26,375 nucleotides of DNA from a bacterium (lineage in GTDB: Archaea; Nanobdellota; Nanobdellia; Pacearchaeales; GW2011-AR1), in the NCBI GenBank assembly GCA_030588935.1, contig JAUUWR010000002.1:1-26375 (forward strand), read 5' to 3'. Positions 7,716 to 15,919 of this stretch are shown in pieces; the stretch's first letter is position 1; the number at the start of each line of letters is the position of its first letter. The notes below the pieces were generated by a model. It searched no databases. It saw only the letters and a program-made list of their open reading frames with translations, and was not told the origin of the DNA. Both the position numbers and the translations under genes were made by a program.

Positions 7716-10712
7716 ATGTATGAAATACCTCAACAACTGGAATATAAAGAAAAAATAGTTTTTGGACTTACTTTTAAGCAGTTGATTTATGCATTTATAT
7801 TTTTTCCACTTGCATTTTCATTTCTTTTTAAATTAAATGCAAGTATTTACACAAGGGTCTTTTTAACGTTAATTCCTGTATTTCTTGCAGCAGGATTTAT
7901 GTTTTTGGATTTGCAAGATAAAATAAAAGACTGGGTTATCTGGTATAGAAACAGGGATTTGACAACACAAAAAATAGAGAAATTATTTGATGTAAAAATT
8001 GATAATGACTTAATCAATACTAAGAATAAGAAGCTAGCTGTTTTAAAAGTAGATTCAATTAATTTTGATATTAAACCAAAAAGAGAGAAAGAAACAATTA
8101 CCCTTGCCTTTCAGAAATTTCTTAATTCACTGGATTTTCCAATTCAAATTTTAATGGCAAATGAAACTCTTAGTTTAGAAGATTATTTGAAAAGTCTGGA
8201 ACAAAGGATAAGCAGTAAGAAATCTCAGGAGATTTTTCAGGAATATAAAAAACATATGCAGGATATTGTTAATAAAAATAGTGTTTCAAACAGGAATTTT
8301 TATTTAGTAATTCCTGAAACAACAGACATTAATATACAAATAAAAATATGCGAAGACAGGCTCCATAGTTTAAATTTGAGAACAAAGAGATTAAGGAACA
8401 GAGAATTAAGAGATATTTTTATCAACATATTTAATAATGAAAAAAATTCCTGTTTTCCTAAAGAAATAAGAAATAATGTCGATTGTCTGTGGATCAATAA
8501 CAAGCTATTCAGAACAATTTATGCTCATGGTTATCCTAGAATTGTTGAAACTGGTTTTTTAGATAAGATAGTAAGTTCGTTAGGGGATTTCAATCTTTCA
8601 TTACATATTGAGCCATGTTCTTTAGAAAACACAATGGTATTATTAAACAAAGAATTGCAAAAACAAAGAGCTGATTTATACGCTGCAAGATTGAAAAATC
8701 AATTAAACCCAAGTTTGGAAATAAAGTATAGAGATACTTTAAAGACACTTGAGAATCTTCAAAAAGGAGAGGAAAAATTGTTTAATGTTAGTTTGTACAT
8801 AACTTGCAAAGCAGATACAATAAGAGAATTGGATTTATTAACAAAAAAAATTGAGTCTGAACTTAATTCTTTATTAATTATACCAAAACAGCCTAAGTTT
8901 AAAATGATAAAAGGTTTAAAGTCTTGTTTGCCTTTAATTGAAAATTCTCTTGGTATTAAAAGAAATATAACAACCAAGGGATTGTCTGCATTTTTTCCAT
9001 TTACATCATCATTTTTCAAGTTTGATGATACTGGAATCTGGTTTGGGTTAAATAGAAATAATATTCCAATTATAAGGGACATATTTAAGCTTTCAAATGC
9101 TAATGGGATTTGTCTGGCAAGTTCTGGGGCAGGGAAATCTTATCTTGCTAAATTGTTTATCTCAAGATATCTTCTTAATGGAACAAAAGTTATTGTTATT
9201 GATCCGCAAGGCGAATATAAAAATTTAGTGGAAAAATTCAATGGGCAAAGAATTGATTTGTCCAGAGCTTCTGAAACAATGATTAATCCTTTAGATTTAA
9301 TGGGGCATGATTATCCTGAGAAAAGACTTACTTTAATGGATTTAATGCCAGTTATGCTAGGAGAGCTTTCAGAACCTCAAAAATCATTTATTGACAGAGC
9401 ATTGACAGAAGCTTATGAAAAAAAAGGAATTTACATGGATGCTCCTGAAACATGGGATAATAAACCTCCGATTTTAGGAGATGTTCTTGAAATTCTTAAG
9501 AAAATAGAGAAAAAAGTAAGCAATATGGAAAAAATAACAATAAGAAGTCTAATTAACAGAATGAATATGTATGTTAATGGTGTTTTTTCATTTATGAACA
9601 AGCATACTCAAATAAATTTTAATAACAAATTTATCTGCCTTGATATTGGAAATCTGCCTAAACAAATCAAGCCGACAATCATGTTTCTTATTTTAGATTA
9701 TGTTTATACTAAAATGAGGGAGGATTTAAATAGAAAACTTCTTGTTATTGATGAAGCATGGACTTTATTAAGCCGGGCAAAAGAAGCTTCATATATTTTT
9801 GAAATAGTAAAAACTTGCAGAAAATTTAATCTTGGTTTATTTTTAATTAATCAGGAAGTAGAAGATATGCTAAACTCCAAAGCAGGAAGATCTGTTCTTG
9901 CAAACTCATCCTATACTCTTCTTCTCAAACAAAAGCCAGCAGTTATAGATGATATTCAAAAGACTTTTCATTTAAGCAATACAGAAAGAATTTCATTATT
10001 AACTGCGATGATTGGAGAAGGGCTTTTAATCATGGAAGATGAGCATTCTAAAATTAAAATTGTTGCTTCAGACCAAGAACATAATTTAATTACAACAAAT
10101 GCAGATGAGATTTTGAAAAATAACAAACAAAAAAAGCCAAAAAAACAAAAACAAAAGGTGAAAACATCTAAACCTAAAAAACTAAAAAAACAAAACAAAG
10201 AAGAAATCAAAATCAATGTTGATGCAGACAAAGGACTTTTCAAATTAAAGAAATTAAACAAACATGAGATTAATTATCTTTTGAAAAAACATTACAAGGA
10301 ATTTTCAGCTTACAGCATAATGTCAAATAAGAAAGAAAAATATCTAATCAGGCCAAGATTTAATGAAAGTCCTCAGCATTTTTTCTTAATTAAAGATATT
10401 GCAGATTATTTAAAAAAATTTAATTCTGTAGAAAAGATTCAGTTTTTTGAAACAAAAAAACCAGACATAATTTTTAAAATTGGAAATAAAGAGTTTGCGA
10501 TTGAAGTTGAAACTGGGAAATTTCTAAAGCATAATGAGAAACGATTAAAAGAAAGAATTAAAAGACTTAATAAAATTCATGGAGACAGATGGTTTTTTGT
10601 GATGACAAATAGAAAACTTACTCCAAAATATTCTAAATTTGGGCCTACTTATCATAAGTTAAGCATAAAAAATAAGATTCTTGGCATAGTAAAACTCGCA
10701 AAAGGTGCATAA
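7716..10712 (+). CDS. PrgI-VirB4 fusion ATPase with C-terminal nuclease-like domain
   Basis: 998 residues in four parts. Residues 1-80: PrgI-like domain with two membrane helices. About 100-440: VirB4/CagE N-terminal region. About 450-790: RecA-like motor with Walker A ASSGAGKS at 468-475 and Walker B LLVIDEA at 675-681, the energy source for DNA or protein transfer. About 800-835: lysine-rich linker. About 840-998: an extra domain with PD at 916-917, an EVE motif at 930-932 and K935, resembling PD-(D/E)XK nuclease-fold domains of the replication-relaxation type. Usual VirB4 proteins are about 600-850 residues, so the C-terminal domain is an addition. No relaxase or VirD4 gene is in view. The ATPase call is firm; nuclease activity is inferred from a partial motif. 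Confidence 0.88.
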   Translation: MYEIPQQLEYKEKIVFGLTFKQLIYAFIFFPLAFSFLFKLNASIYTRVFLTLIPVFLAAGFMFLDLQDKIKDWVIWYRNRDLTTQKIEKLFDVKIDNDLINTKNKKLAVLKVDSINFDIKPKREKETITLAFQKFLNSLDFPIQILMANETLSLEDYLKSLEQRISSKKSQEIFQEYKKHMQDIVNKNSVSNRNFYLVIPETTDINIQIKICEDRLHSLNLRTKRLRNRELRDIFINIFNNEKNSCFPKEIRNNVDCLWINNKLFRTIYAHGYPRIVETGFLDKIVSSLGDFNLSLHIEPCSLENTMVLLNKELQKQRADLYAARLKNQLNPSLEIKYRDTLKTLENLQKGEEKLFNVSLYITCKADTIRELDLLTKKIESELNSLLIIPKQPKFKMIKGLKSCLPLIENSLGIKRNITTKGLSAFFPFTSSFFKFDDTGIWFGLNRNNIPIIRDIFKLSNANGICLASSGAGKSYLAKLFISRYLLNGTKVIVIDPQGEYKNLVEKFNGQRIDLSRASETMINPLDLMGHDYPEKRLTLMDLMPVMLGELSEPQKSFIDRALTEAYEKKGIYMDAPETWDNKPPILGDVLEILKKIEKKVSNMEKITIRSLINRMNMYVNGVFSFMNKHTQINFNNKFICLDIGNLPKQIKPTIMFLILDYVYTKMREDLNRKLLVIDEAWTLLSRAKEASYIFEIVKTCRKFNLGLFLINQEVEDMLNSKAGRSVLANSSYTLLLKQKPAVIDDIQKTFHLSNTERISLLTAMIGEGLLIMEDEHSKIKIVASDQEHNLITTNADEILKNNKQKKPKKQKQKVKTSKPKKLKKQNKEEIKINVDADKGLFKLKKLNKHEINYLLKKHYKEFSAYSIMSNKKEKYLIRPRFNESPQHFFLIKDIADYLKKFNSVEKIQFFETKKPDIIFKIGNKEFAIEVETGKFLKHNEKRLKERIKRLNKIHGDRWFFVMTNRKLTPKYSKFGPTYHKLSIKNKILGIVKLAKGA

Positions 10713-10724
10713 ATCTTTGCACCT
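10703..10724 (+). terminator. Hairpin over the VirB4 stop codon
   Basis: AGGTGCA (10703-10709) pairs perfectly with TGCACCT (10718-10724) across an 8-nt loop that includes the stop codon. A second weaker inverted repeat AATAGT-tttt-ACTATT (10743-10758) followed by T-rich DNA comes next. It may act as a transcript end or a protein site; termination in archaea needs only T-runs, so the role is uncertain. Confidence 0.35.
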
Positions 10725-10795
10725 AAAAAACTAGGTACAATCAATAGTTTTTACTATTTTATCGAATATAAAAATTTCCAAAATGTTGGTTTTTG

Positions 10796-10816
10796 CACCA
10801 GCAATATAAGTAGTTT
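10796..10816 (+). repeat. Copy 1 of CAATATAAGTRGTTT motif
   Basis: CAATATAAGTAGTTT at 10802-10816, preceded by CACCAG. Two other copies are at 20104-20118 and 20572-20586, all between genes. The 200 bases between the VirB4 and radical SAM genes hold this motif, the hairpins described separately and a TATA-like TTTTTAAAGC near 10843-10852, but no gene. Confidence 0.45.
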
Positions 10817-10873
10817 GCAGTTCTATTAAGCAGCTTAGAAATATTTTTAAAGCTTACAATTCTTTATATTTAA

Positions 10874-10904
10874 GAGGTGATAAACCTCAAGATTTTTTCT
10901 TGAG
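10874..10904 (+). promoter_or_regulatory. Two overlapping hairpins in the radical SAM leader
   Basis: GAGGT (10874-10878) pairs with ACCTC (10884-10888). CTCAAG (10886-10891) pairs with CTTGAG (10899-10904). The two stems share CTC and exclude each other. GAGGTGAT would be an ideal ribosome binding site but is 35 nt before the ATG. A candidate attenuator-like leader or operator; unproven. Confidence 0.4.
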
Positions 10905-10913
10905 TAGATTAAA

Positions 10914-12302
10914 ATGTCAAAACTAATAGAAAGAGCAAAACAAATTAAGAGTGAGTTAAACCTTACTCAATTAAGAGAAGCTGGGATAAGAAGACATAGA
11001 GAAGAATATGAATATATAGTAACTTATCCCGCAATTCCAGCAATGTCTCCAATTACTCAAGAGGATATTTTCTCTGGAGAATCCAAAGAAAGAGAGGTTC
11101 AATTTTATACGCACATTCCATTTTGCACAGGAAAATGCACTTATTGTGGGAGATTTCAAAAATTTCCAAGGCAATCTAGACAAACAGTTGATAGTTATAT
11201 AGATTATTTGGAGAAAGAAATGGAGATTATGAATTCTATACCAGAATTAGAGAAAATAAAAGTTGGTTCTTTATATATCGGGGGAGGAACTCCAACATAT
11301 CTAAGTTCAAAACAGTTGATAAGAGTAATAAAAAATCTAACTTCTCAATTAGATATTTTAAAAGAAAGAGAATTTACTGTTGAAGGAAGTCCCGAAACAA
11401 TTAATCGAGAAAAATTAGAAACCATATTAGAAAATGGTGTAAACCGTATTAGTATGGGTGTTCAATCATATCATAATGATGTATTAAAATTATGTGGGAG
11501 AAGGCATACTGCAGAAAGAGCAAGGAAAATTTCAAAATTAATAAGAGAAGTTGGTTTTAATAATTTCAATATTGATTTAATTCCTGGTCTGCCATTACAG
11601 ACATTAAAAAAATGGGAAGAGAATCTAAAAGCAACTGTTGATTCTGGTGCTACTTGTGTAACAGCCTATCCTCTTTATGTAGGACCTGGTTGTGAAATGG
11701 TTAAGCTACCAGATAATATGTTCCCAAGCGAAGGGGAGAGTTTATTAATGGAAATCATGACCAAAGAATTTTTTAAAGATTTGGGTTTTAAAGAAGACCC
11801 TGTTCATTTTTTTGCTTCACCAGGAATTGTTTCCCAAGCACAGAATATAAAAAAATGGAAAGGCTCAGAAGTAACAGGATTAGGGATTTCTACATATAAT
11901 TTTATGAATAATGTGCAATATCATAATCATTTTGGTATAGGAAGGTATAAAACATCAATTGATTCTGGAAGATTACCTATTTGGATAGGAAAAAAATTAG
12001 ATACTAAAGAACAAATATCAAGACTTATGGTTTTAGGAATGAAAAGAGGCAAAATTAATTCAGAATTATTTACTTCAAAATGGGGTCCTACACCAGAAGA
12101 GATTTTTCCAGAGATTATGGGGAAATTGAAAGATTTGGGATTAATTGAAATAGATTATCCTGAAACTAAGTTAACATATTTAGGTAAATTGTTTTCAGAA
12201 GAGGTTGCTATTCAATTTTTTACAGACAAAACAAGAAAAGCATATGAAAAAGTTGGTGCTAAATATGCAGGTTATTTTACAGCAAATTTGCCTGATTATT
12301 AA
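10914..12302 (+). CDS. Radical SAM protein, HemN/HemW-like
   Basis: 462 residues with the HemN-family signature THIPFCTGKCTYC. Cysteines 71, 75 and 78 would hold a 4Fe-4S cluster that cleaves S-adenosylmethionine. Other family motifs are YIGGGTPTYL, EGSPETI, ISMGVQS and DLIPGLPLQT, and a C-terminal HemN_C-like winged domain (LGMKRGKI...LKDLGLIEID). Members include oxygen-independent coproporphyrinogen oxidase and the haem chaperone HemW. The fourth cysteine seen in true HemN (CxxxCxxCxC) is absent, so this is more like HemW or another HemN-related enzyme. No haem pathway gene is nearby, and DPANN archaea usually lack haem synthesis, so the substrate is unknown. Confidence 0.87.
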   Translation: MSKLIERAKQIKSELNLTQLREAGIRRHREEYEYIVTYPAIPAMSPITQEDIFSGESKEREVQFYTHIPFCTGKCTYCGRFQKFPRQSRQTVDSYIDYLEKEMEIMNSIPELEKIKVGSLYIGGGTPTYLSSKQLIRVIKNLTSQLDILKEREFTVEGSPETINREKLETILENGVNRISMGVQSYHNDVLKLCGRRHTAERARKISKLIREVGFNNFNIDLIPGLPLQTLKKWEENLKATVDSGATCVTAYPLYVGPGCEMVKLPDNMFPSEGESLLMEIMTKEFFKDLGFKEDPVHFFASPGIVSQAQNIKKWKGSEVTGLGISTYNFMNNVQYHNHFGIGRYKTSIDSGRLPIWIGKKLDTKEQISRLMVLGMKRGKINSELFTSKWGPTPEEIFPEIMGKLKDLGLIEIDYPETKLTYLGKLFSEEVAIQFFTDKTRKAYEKVGAKYAGYFTANLPDY

Positions 12303-12313
12303 TATAGTCTTCT

Positions 12314-12350
12314 CATCTTCACTTAGAACTCTTCTTCCCTTCTTAGTATA
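12314..12350 (-). promoter_or_regulatory. Orphan, decayed copy of the shared leader
   Basis: On the minus strand GGGAAGAAGAGTTCTAAGTG resembles the GGGAAGGAGAGTTCTGAT leader of the downstream gene family. The ATG at 12316 opens only a five-codon frame (MRRLY, stop) and overlaps the tail region of the radical SAM gene. Likely a relic of a lost leader-bearing gene. Confidence 0.45.
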
Positions 12351-12359
12351 TTTCCCAAA

Positions 12360-12905
12360 TTAATTTTCATTTTCTAACTTCTTAGAATAATAATCAGACC
12401 TTCTTTTAAATCTTAAAGCTTGAGTCTTAATGGTCTCTACATTTTCTTCAATTAATTTTATTGCTCCCCCTGAATTTCCATAATAGTGTTTTTCTAATAG
12501 CTCATGCATCTTCATAGGATAGTCAATCCAATTTCTTTTTATATCGACATTTCTACTTTCTTTTTCAGGTAACCATTTTTCAGATAACCAAATATCTAAA
12601 ATTGATAAAACTTCGTTAGAAAGATAATTATAAAAACCAGCTAGATTCTCATATTGCTCATTTATTTTATTACTTAATGTTTGTCTATCTTTTTTAGTTT
12701 TGGCAAATCTACCTAATTTCTTATATGCATTAAATCTCCTTTTCTCATTTTCTATATGTTCTCTAGGAAATCTTTTTCGAACACTGACTTTTTCAGCTTT
12801 TACTATAAAATACCAATCTGTAAAATCCTTATATTTATAAGGAATCTCATAGGGGGTATCGGCTTCTACACCAAGAATTAACCATTCTAAAATTTTATTT
12901 GACAT
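12360..12905 (-). CDS. Unknown helical protein, 181 aa
   Basis: Not recognised. N-terminal hydrophobic/aromatic part (ILEWLILGVEADTPYEIPYKYKDFTDWYF), then a long charged helical region rich in lysine, arginine and glutamate. No signal peptide. It follows the 12924 gene on the same strand after an 18-bp gap and is probably the last gene of a three-gene transcript starting at 14304. Confidence 0.68.
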   Translation of the reverse strand: MSNKILEWLILGVEADTPYEIPYKYKDFTDWYFIVKAEKVSVRKRFPREHIENEKRRFNAYKKLGRFAKTKKDRQTLSNKINEQYENLAGFYNYLSNEVLSILDIWLSEKWLPEKESRNVDIKRNWIDYPMKMHELLEKHYYGNSGGAIKLIEENVETIKTQALRFKRRSDYYSKKLENEN

Positions 12906-12923
12906 TTTTATTTAATCTTAATG

Positions 12924-13238
12924 TTAGTATTCTCTAGGTAAATTATCCTTACCATAAGACTCTATAACAATCCTAAATTTATCTTTAGAAAAAGGATGTT
13001 CTATGAAGTAGGTTTCCGTCCAGTAATCTCCATCTAAATCGTTTTTTAAATAAATCCTCTGTTTTTGTGGGTTAGTCCATCCAACTACTCCTTTATCTAA
13101 AAACTCAACCTTTTGATTTGGATGATACCTTTGTTCTAATTGTTCTACTTTACCATGCATTACTAAATAAGTAACAATGCCTGATAGTCCTCCTATTAAT
13201 ATTCCTCCTAAGATAAATCCTTTCAAACGTTCTTTCAT
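12924..13238 (-). CDS. Small membrane-anchored protein, about 104 aa
   Basis: One N-terminal membrane helix (about residues 6-26, containing ILGGILIGGLSGIVTYLV), then a soluble domain with GWTNPQKQRIYLKNDLDGDYWTE. The frame is open to 13274, but ATG 13238 is chosen because it begins one base after the stop of the TPR gene, which favours coupled translation. Family not recognised. Confidence 0.68.
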   Translation of the reverse strand: MKERLKGFILGGILIGGLSGIVTYLVMHGKVEQLEQRYHPNQKVEFLDKGVVGWTNPQKQRIYLKNDLDGDYWTETYFIEHPFSKDKFRIVIESYGKDNLPREY

Positions 13239-13239
13239 T

Positions 13240-14304
13240 TTATTTTTTGGATAAACGCATGCCCTCAGGAACAAATTGTCTTGTAAATGAAGTCATAAGT
13301 TGGTTGCCTGCTAGACAATATGCTCTGTAAGCATCGATCATATCTGCTTTTTTGAATTTTAGTTCTGCAATATACAATGCTTGTTTTCGTGGAAATCTTA
13401 GTCTTGCTGCTCTATATGCTAATTTAGCACAATAAAGGTCTCCTTTCTCAACAAAACTTTGGGCAATTTCTACAAGTTTATTTTTATTATGTGCTGCTTT
13501 GTATGCACTTATTGCCTCTCTATATTTATGTTTCCTTAAATTAATATATCCAATTTTAGAATATTGTTTTGGAGTTAATTTTAACTCTTGATTAGCCATT
13601 TTATATGCTTTTTGGGCATTTTCTAAATCTCCTTGTTTAATATATTCATCACCCACCTTACACATTCCTGTTTTATATTCTGCTTTTTTATATGCCTCTA
13701 ATGCAATATACAATGGATTAGCATAAATACTGTCTAACTTTTTTTTGTGCAAACATGCATCTCCTACTTGTTTGTATTTGGTTTTTGATATTTTTCTACC
13801 TGTTGCTTCAAATGCATGTTCAGCCCAACCAATATGTCCTTTTTCTAAACATATCTTGCCTAATTCTAAGAGAGCTACCTTATTTCTTGCTTTAGTATAA
13901 GGATCAATAGCACGGTAATAGTTTTTTTTAGCCTTTAACATATCTCCAACTGCATTGTATTGTGCAGGAGTAATCTTCTTTCCAGCAGCTTGAAATGCTT
14001 TTTCTGCTTTCTCTACCCAATTATCCTTACTCAATAAACCATTACCTAGCTCTACTAACTTATCCAAATTATTACTCCTTGTAAAAAATGTTATTGCCCT
14101 GTCAAAATCTTTCCAACCTTTATATGTTATATGCCATTCCCCTAATGCATTAAGAATTTCTTTTTGAGTATTATCTGGAAACATTGATACATCCACTTGC
14201 TCAATATCTGGTCTATATTTGTATTCATAAAGAATAATATTAACCATACCTTCTAGATTTATGTTAGAACCTTTAGATATAGTTATCATTTTTGATGCTT
14301 GCAT
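13240..14304 (-). CDS. Tetratricopeptide-like repeat protein
   Basis: 354 residues built of helical-hairpin repeats of about 30-40 residues with the pattern lvElGk..lekGd...AehAy.aAg.k, starting about residue 70 and continuing to about 335. Examples are LEKGHIGWAEHAFEATGRKI and IKQGDLENAQKAYKMANQEL. TPR arrays bind other proteins; partners are unknown. The gene has the same unusual leader as the gene at 5270 and diverges from TrmB copy 2 across an inverted-repeat operator. It heads a probable transcript with the genes at 13238 and 12905. The N-terminal 60 residues look like a separate small domain. Confidence 0.8.
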   Translation of the reverse strand: MQASKMITISKGSNINLEGMVNIILYEYKYRPDIEQVDVSMFPDNTQKEILNALGEWHITYKGWKDFDRAITFFTRSNNLDKLVELGNGLLSKDNWVEKAEKAFQAAGKKITPAQYNAVGDMLKAKKNYYRAIDPYTKARNKVALLELGKICLEKGHIGWAEHAFEATGRKISKTKYKQVGDACLHKKKLDSIYANPLYIALEAYKKAEYKTGMCKVGDEYIKQGDLENAQKAYKMANQELKLTPKQYSKIGYINLRKHKYREAISAYKAAHNKNKLVEIAQSFVEKGDLYCAKLAYRAARLRFPRKQALYIAELKFKKADMIDAYRAYCLAGNQLMTSFTRQFVPEGMRLSKK

Positions 14305-14372
14305 TTTATCTTCTCAGAATTCAGTCTGAGGCCTGTCACCTCACTGAAAAATATAAAGAATCATATTTAAAC
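14305..14372 (-). promoter_or_regulatory. Promoter and long-type 5' leader of the TPR gene
   Basis: TATA-like TTTAAATATG at about 14363-14372 (minus strand), predicted transcription start near 14342. The leader carries GAGGTG, then CTCAGA-ctgaat-TCTGAG, a perfect 6-bp stem, ending 10 nt before ATG 14304. It matches the 5201-5269 leader almost base for base downstream of the GAGGTG. Confidence 0.6.
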
Positions 14373-14374
14373 TT

Positions 14375-14396
14375 TTGTTGCTGTTATTAGCAACAA
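14375..14396. promoter_or_regulatory. Candidate TrmB operator (TTGTTGCT-N6-AGCAACAA)
   Basis: A perfect 8-bp inverted repeat between the divergent TPR and TrmB genes. It ends 2 bp from the TPR gene's TATA box and about 11 bp from the TrmB gene's TATA box (14408-14416). Confidence 0.62.
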
Positions 14397-14437
14397 CAAT
14401 AGTAAGATTTAAAAATAAAAAGGATTTATAATAAAAT

Positions 14438-15163
14438 ATGGAAGAAACACTAAGGAAATTTGGATTAAGCCAGTCAGAAGTGAAAGTTTATTTAGCTTTA
14501 ATTGAATTGGGTGCTTCTTTAGCTGGCGAAATCACAAAAAAAGCAAATATAAATAGGAGCAATTGTTATGATGCTTTACAAAGATTAATTGAAAAAGGCT
14601 TAATTAGTTATGTTATAAAAGCAAATAGAAAATACTTTCAAGCAGAAACTCCTGAGAAATTTTTAGAACTTATTAGAGAACAAAAACAACACTTAAAAGA
14701 TAAAGAAAAAGAAATTAAAAAAATATTGCCTCAACTAACAGAAAAATCAAAATTATCTATTGAAAAACCACAAGCCACTATTTACAAAGGCAAAAAAGGA
14801 ATTAAGTCTATTTTTGAAGATATTTTAAGATATAAAGAATTTTGGGTTTTTGGATCTTCTGGAAAATTCAAAGAGGTTTTAGGTCCTTTTTTCTATTTAT
14901 TTAAAAAAAGAACTAAACAAAAAAGAATAAAATGTAAGCTTCTTGTTTCTGAAAAAACCAGGGATACAGATATTACAATTAATGCAGAAGCGAGATTTTT
15001 GTCTAAAAATTATATAACTTTAAGCTCTACTTTGGTTTATGGAGATAAAGTGGCTATAATTTCATGGACAGAAAATCCTGTTGGTTTTGTTTTAGTAAAT
15101 AAGCAAGTAGCAGAGTCTTATAGAACATATTTTAAATTTATGTGGAAAATTGCAAAGAAATAG
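14438..15163 (+). CDS. TrmB-family transcriptional regulator (copy 2)
   Basis: 241 residues. The N-terminal winged helix (LRKFGLSQSEVKVYLALIELG, then INRSNCYDALQRLIEKGLI, residues 4-65) is followed by a coiled linker (about 75-105), the shared ATIYKGKKGIKSIFEDIL segment (about 115-135) and a C-terminal effector-like region ending MWKIAKK. The ATG lies about 26 bp after a TATA box at 14408-14416, so the mRNA is probably leaderless. Divergent to the TPR gene, which is the likely regulatory target, with possible autoregulation through the repeat at 14375-14396. Confidence 0.88.
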   Translation: MEETLRKFGLSQSEVKVYLALIELGASLAGEITKKANINRSNCYDALQRLIEKGLISYVIKANRKYFQAETPEKFLELIREQKQHLKDKEKEIKKILPQLTEKSKLSIEKPQATIYKGKKGIKSIFEDILRYKEFWVFGSSGKFKEVLGPFFYLFKKRTKQKRIKCKLLVSEKTRDTDITINAEARFLSKNYITLSSTLVYGDKVAIISWTENPVGFVLVNKQVAESYRTYFKFMWKIAKK

Positions 15164-15192
15164 TTTGCGAAGATTTTTTAGTTAAAGAAAAT

Positions 15193-15540
15193 TCAATTCA
15201 AGTCGCCCCTACTTCCGATGTAAGACATCATCTCTTCCAGATTTCTATTCATTACTTTCAATTTTCCCTTTCTATGTTCAATAACACTTAAAAGTTTATT
15301 AGTCTGTCTATGTGTTGGAACTTTATAATGTTGTTTAGCTCCAGCCATATAAACTATAATTCCAACATAATACGGAATTTTCATTATATTTTTAATAGGA
15401 TTTTTTTGATATTCTTTTTTAAAAATTGGCCAAAATTCTTTAATATTATCCAATAAATGTGGGAGAAATATTGTGTTGGCAAAATCTTCCTTCCACCCTT
15501 CTCTTGTAAGATAAACAGATAATTTTTCCATTTGATTCAT
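15193..15540 (-). CDS. Unknown protein, 115 aa
   Basis: Not recognised. Contains an aromatic/hydrophobic stretch IMKIPYYVGIIVYMAGA (about residues 52-68) that could be a single membrane helix or a buried helix, between charged helical regions. Its start overlaps the stop of the preceding gene (15537) by 4 bp (ATGA), indicating coupled translation, so both proteins probably work together. Converges with TrmB copy 2. Confidence 0.66.
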   Translation of the reverse strand: MNQMEKLSVYLTREGWKEDFANTIFLPHLLDNIKEFWPIFKKEYQKNPIKNIMKIPYYVGIIVYMAGAKQHYKVPTHRQTNKLLSVIEHRKGKLKVMNRNLEEMMSYIGSRGDLN

Positions 15541-15851
15541 TTTTCACTTTTTTCTGATGCTTTTCTAAGACGTTCAACTGCCCCAGCAGTAACTATGTCA
15601 GTAATAGTTCTCATCACACCACTACGTCTACGAAATATGTCTTCTATATATTTTTTTTCTTTTTTAGAAAAATCCTTTTCATGTTCTATGTAATAGTCAG
15701 TTAGGGGGGACATTTTATTTGAAAAGGCCTCTAGTTCTTTCTTATATTTTGGGTCCTCACTTATCCTTGCTATTAAATCTTCTGCTTCAGGAACCATAAT
15801 AGTACTTCTTAATCCATTGAAAAAAGCTTTTTTATTTTTATATTCTTCCAT
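15537..15851 (-). CDS. Unknown protein, about 104 aa
   Basis: Not recognised. Helical and charged, ending in basic helices (SGVMRTITDIVTAGAVERLRKASEK). The frame is open to ATG 15863, but the four extra codons ATGGGAGATAAG are part of the leader repeat and contain a GGGAG ribosome binding site, so ATG 15851 is chosen. First gene of a two-gene unit with 15540. Confidence 0.66.
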   Translation of the reverse strand: MEEYKNKKAFFNGLRSTIMVPEAEDLIARISEDPKYKKELEAFSNKMSPLTDYYIEHEKDFSKKEKKYIEDIFRRRSGVMRTITDIVTAGAVERLRKASEKSEK

Positions 15852-15919
15852 CTTATCTCCCATCAGAACTCTCCTTCCCTTTTTGGGTTTATATATTATA
15901 AATTAGGGATTTATAAATT
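15852..15919 (-). promoter_or_regulatory. Promoter and shared short-type leader (gene 15851)
   Basis: TATA-like ATTTATAAATT at 15909-15919. About 25 bp on comes CCC-aaaaa-GGG (15877-15887 region), then AGAGTTCTGAT ending near 15861, 12 nt before the ATG. Confidence 0.6.

Noticed and set aside
7716..10712. VirB4-like gene as a HerA/FtsK translocase of a defence system
   Set aside because: PrgI-type N-terminal membrane domain and pilin/VirB6-like neighbours favour a type IV secretion-like role.
13240..14304. Repeated segments considered as CRISPR or DNA tandem repeats
   Set aside because: Repetition is at protein level (TPR helices), with unequal unit lengths and diverged DNA.
15852..15863. 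ATGGGAGATAAG as coding start of the 15851 gene (same at 16671 and 21965)
   Set aside because: The stretch belongs to the repeated leader and contains the ribosome binding site; other copies carry stops or no ATG at this position.
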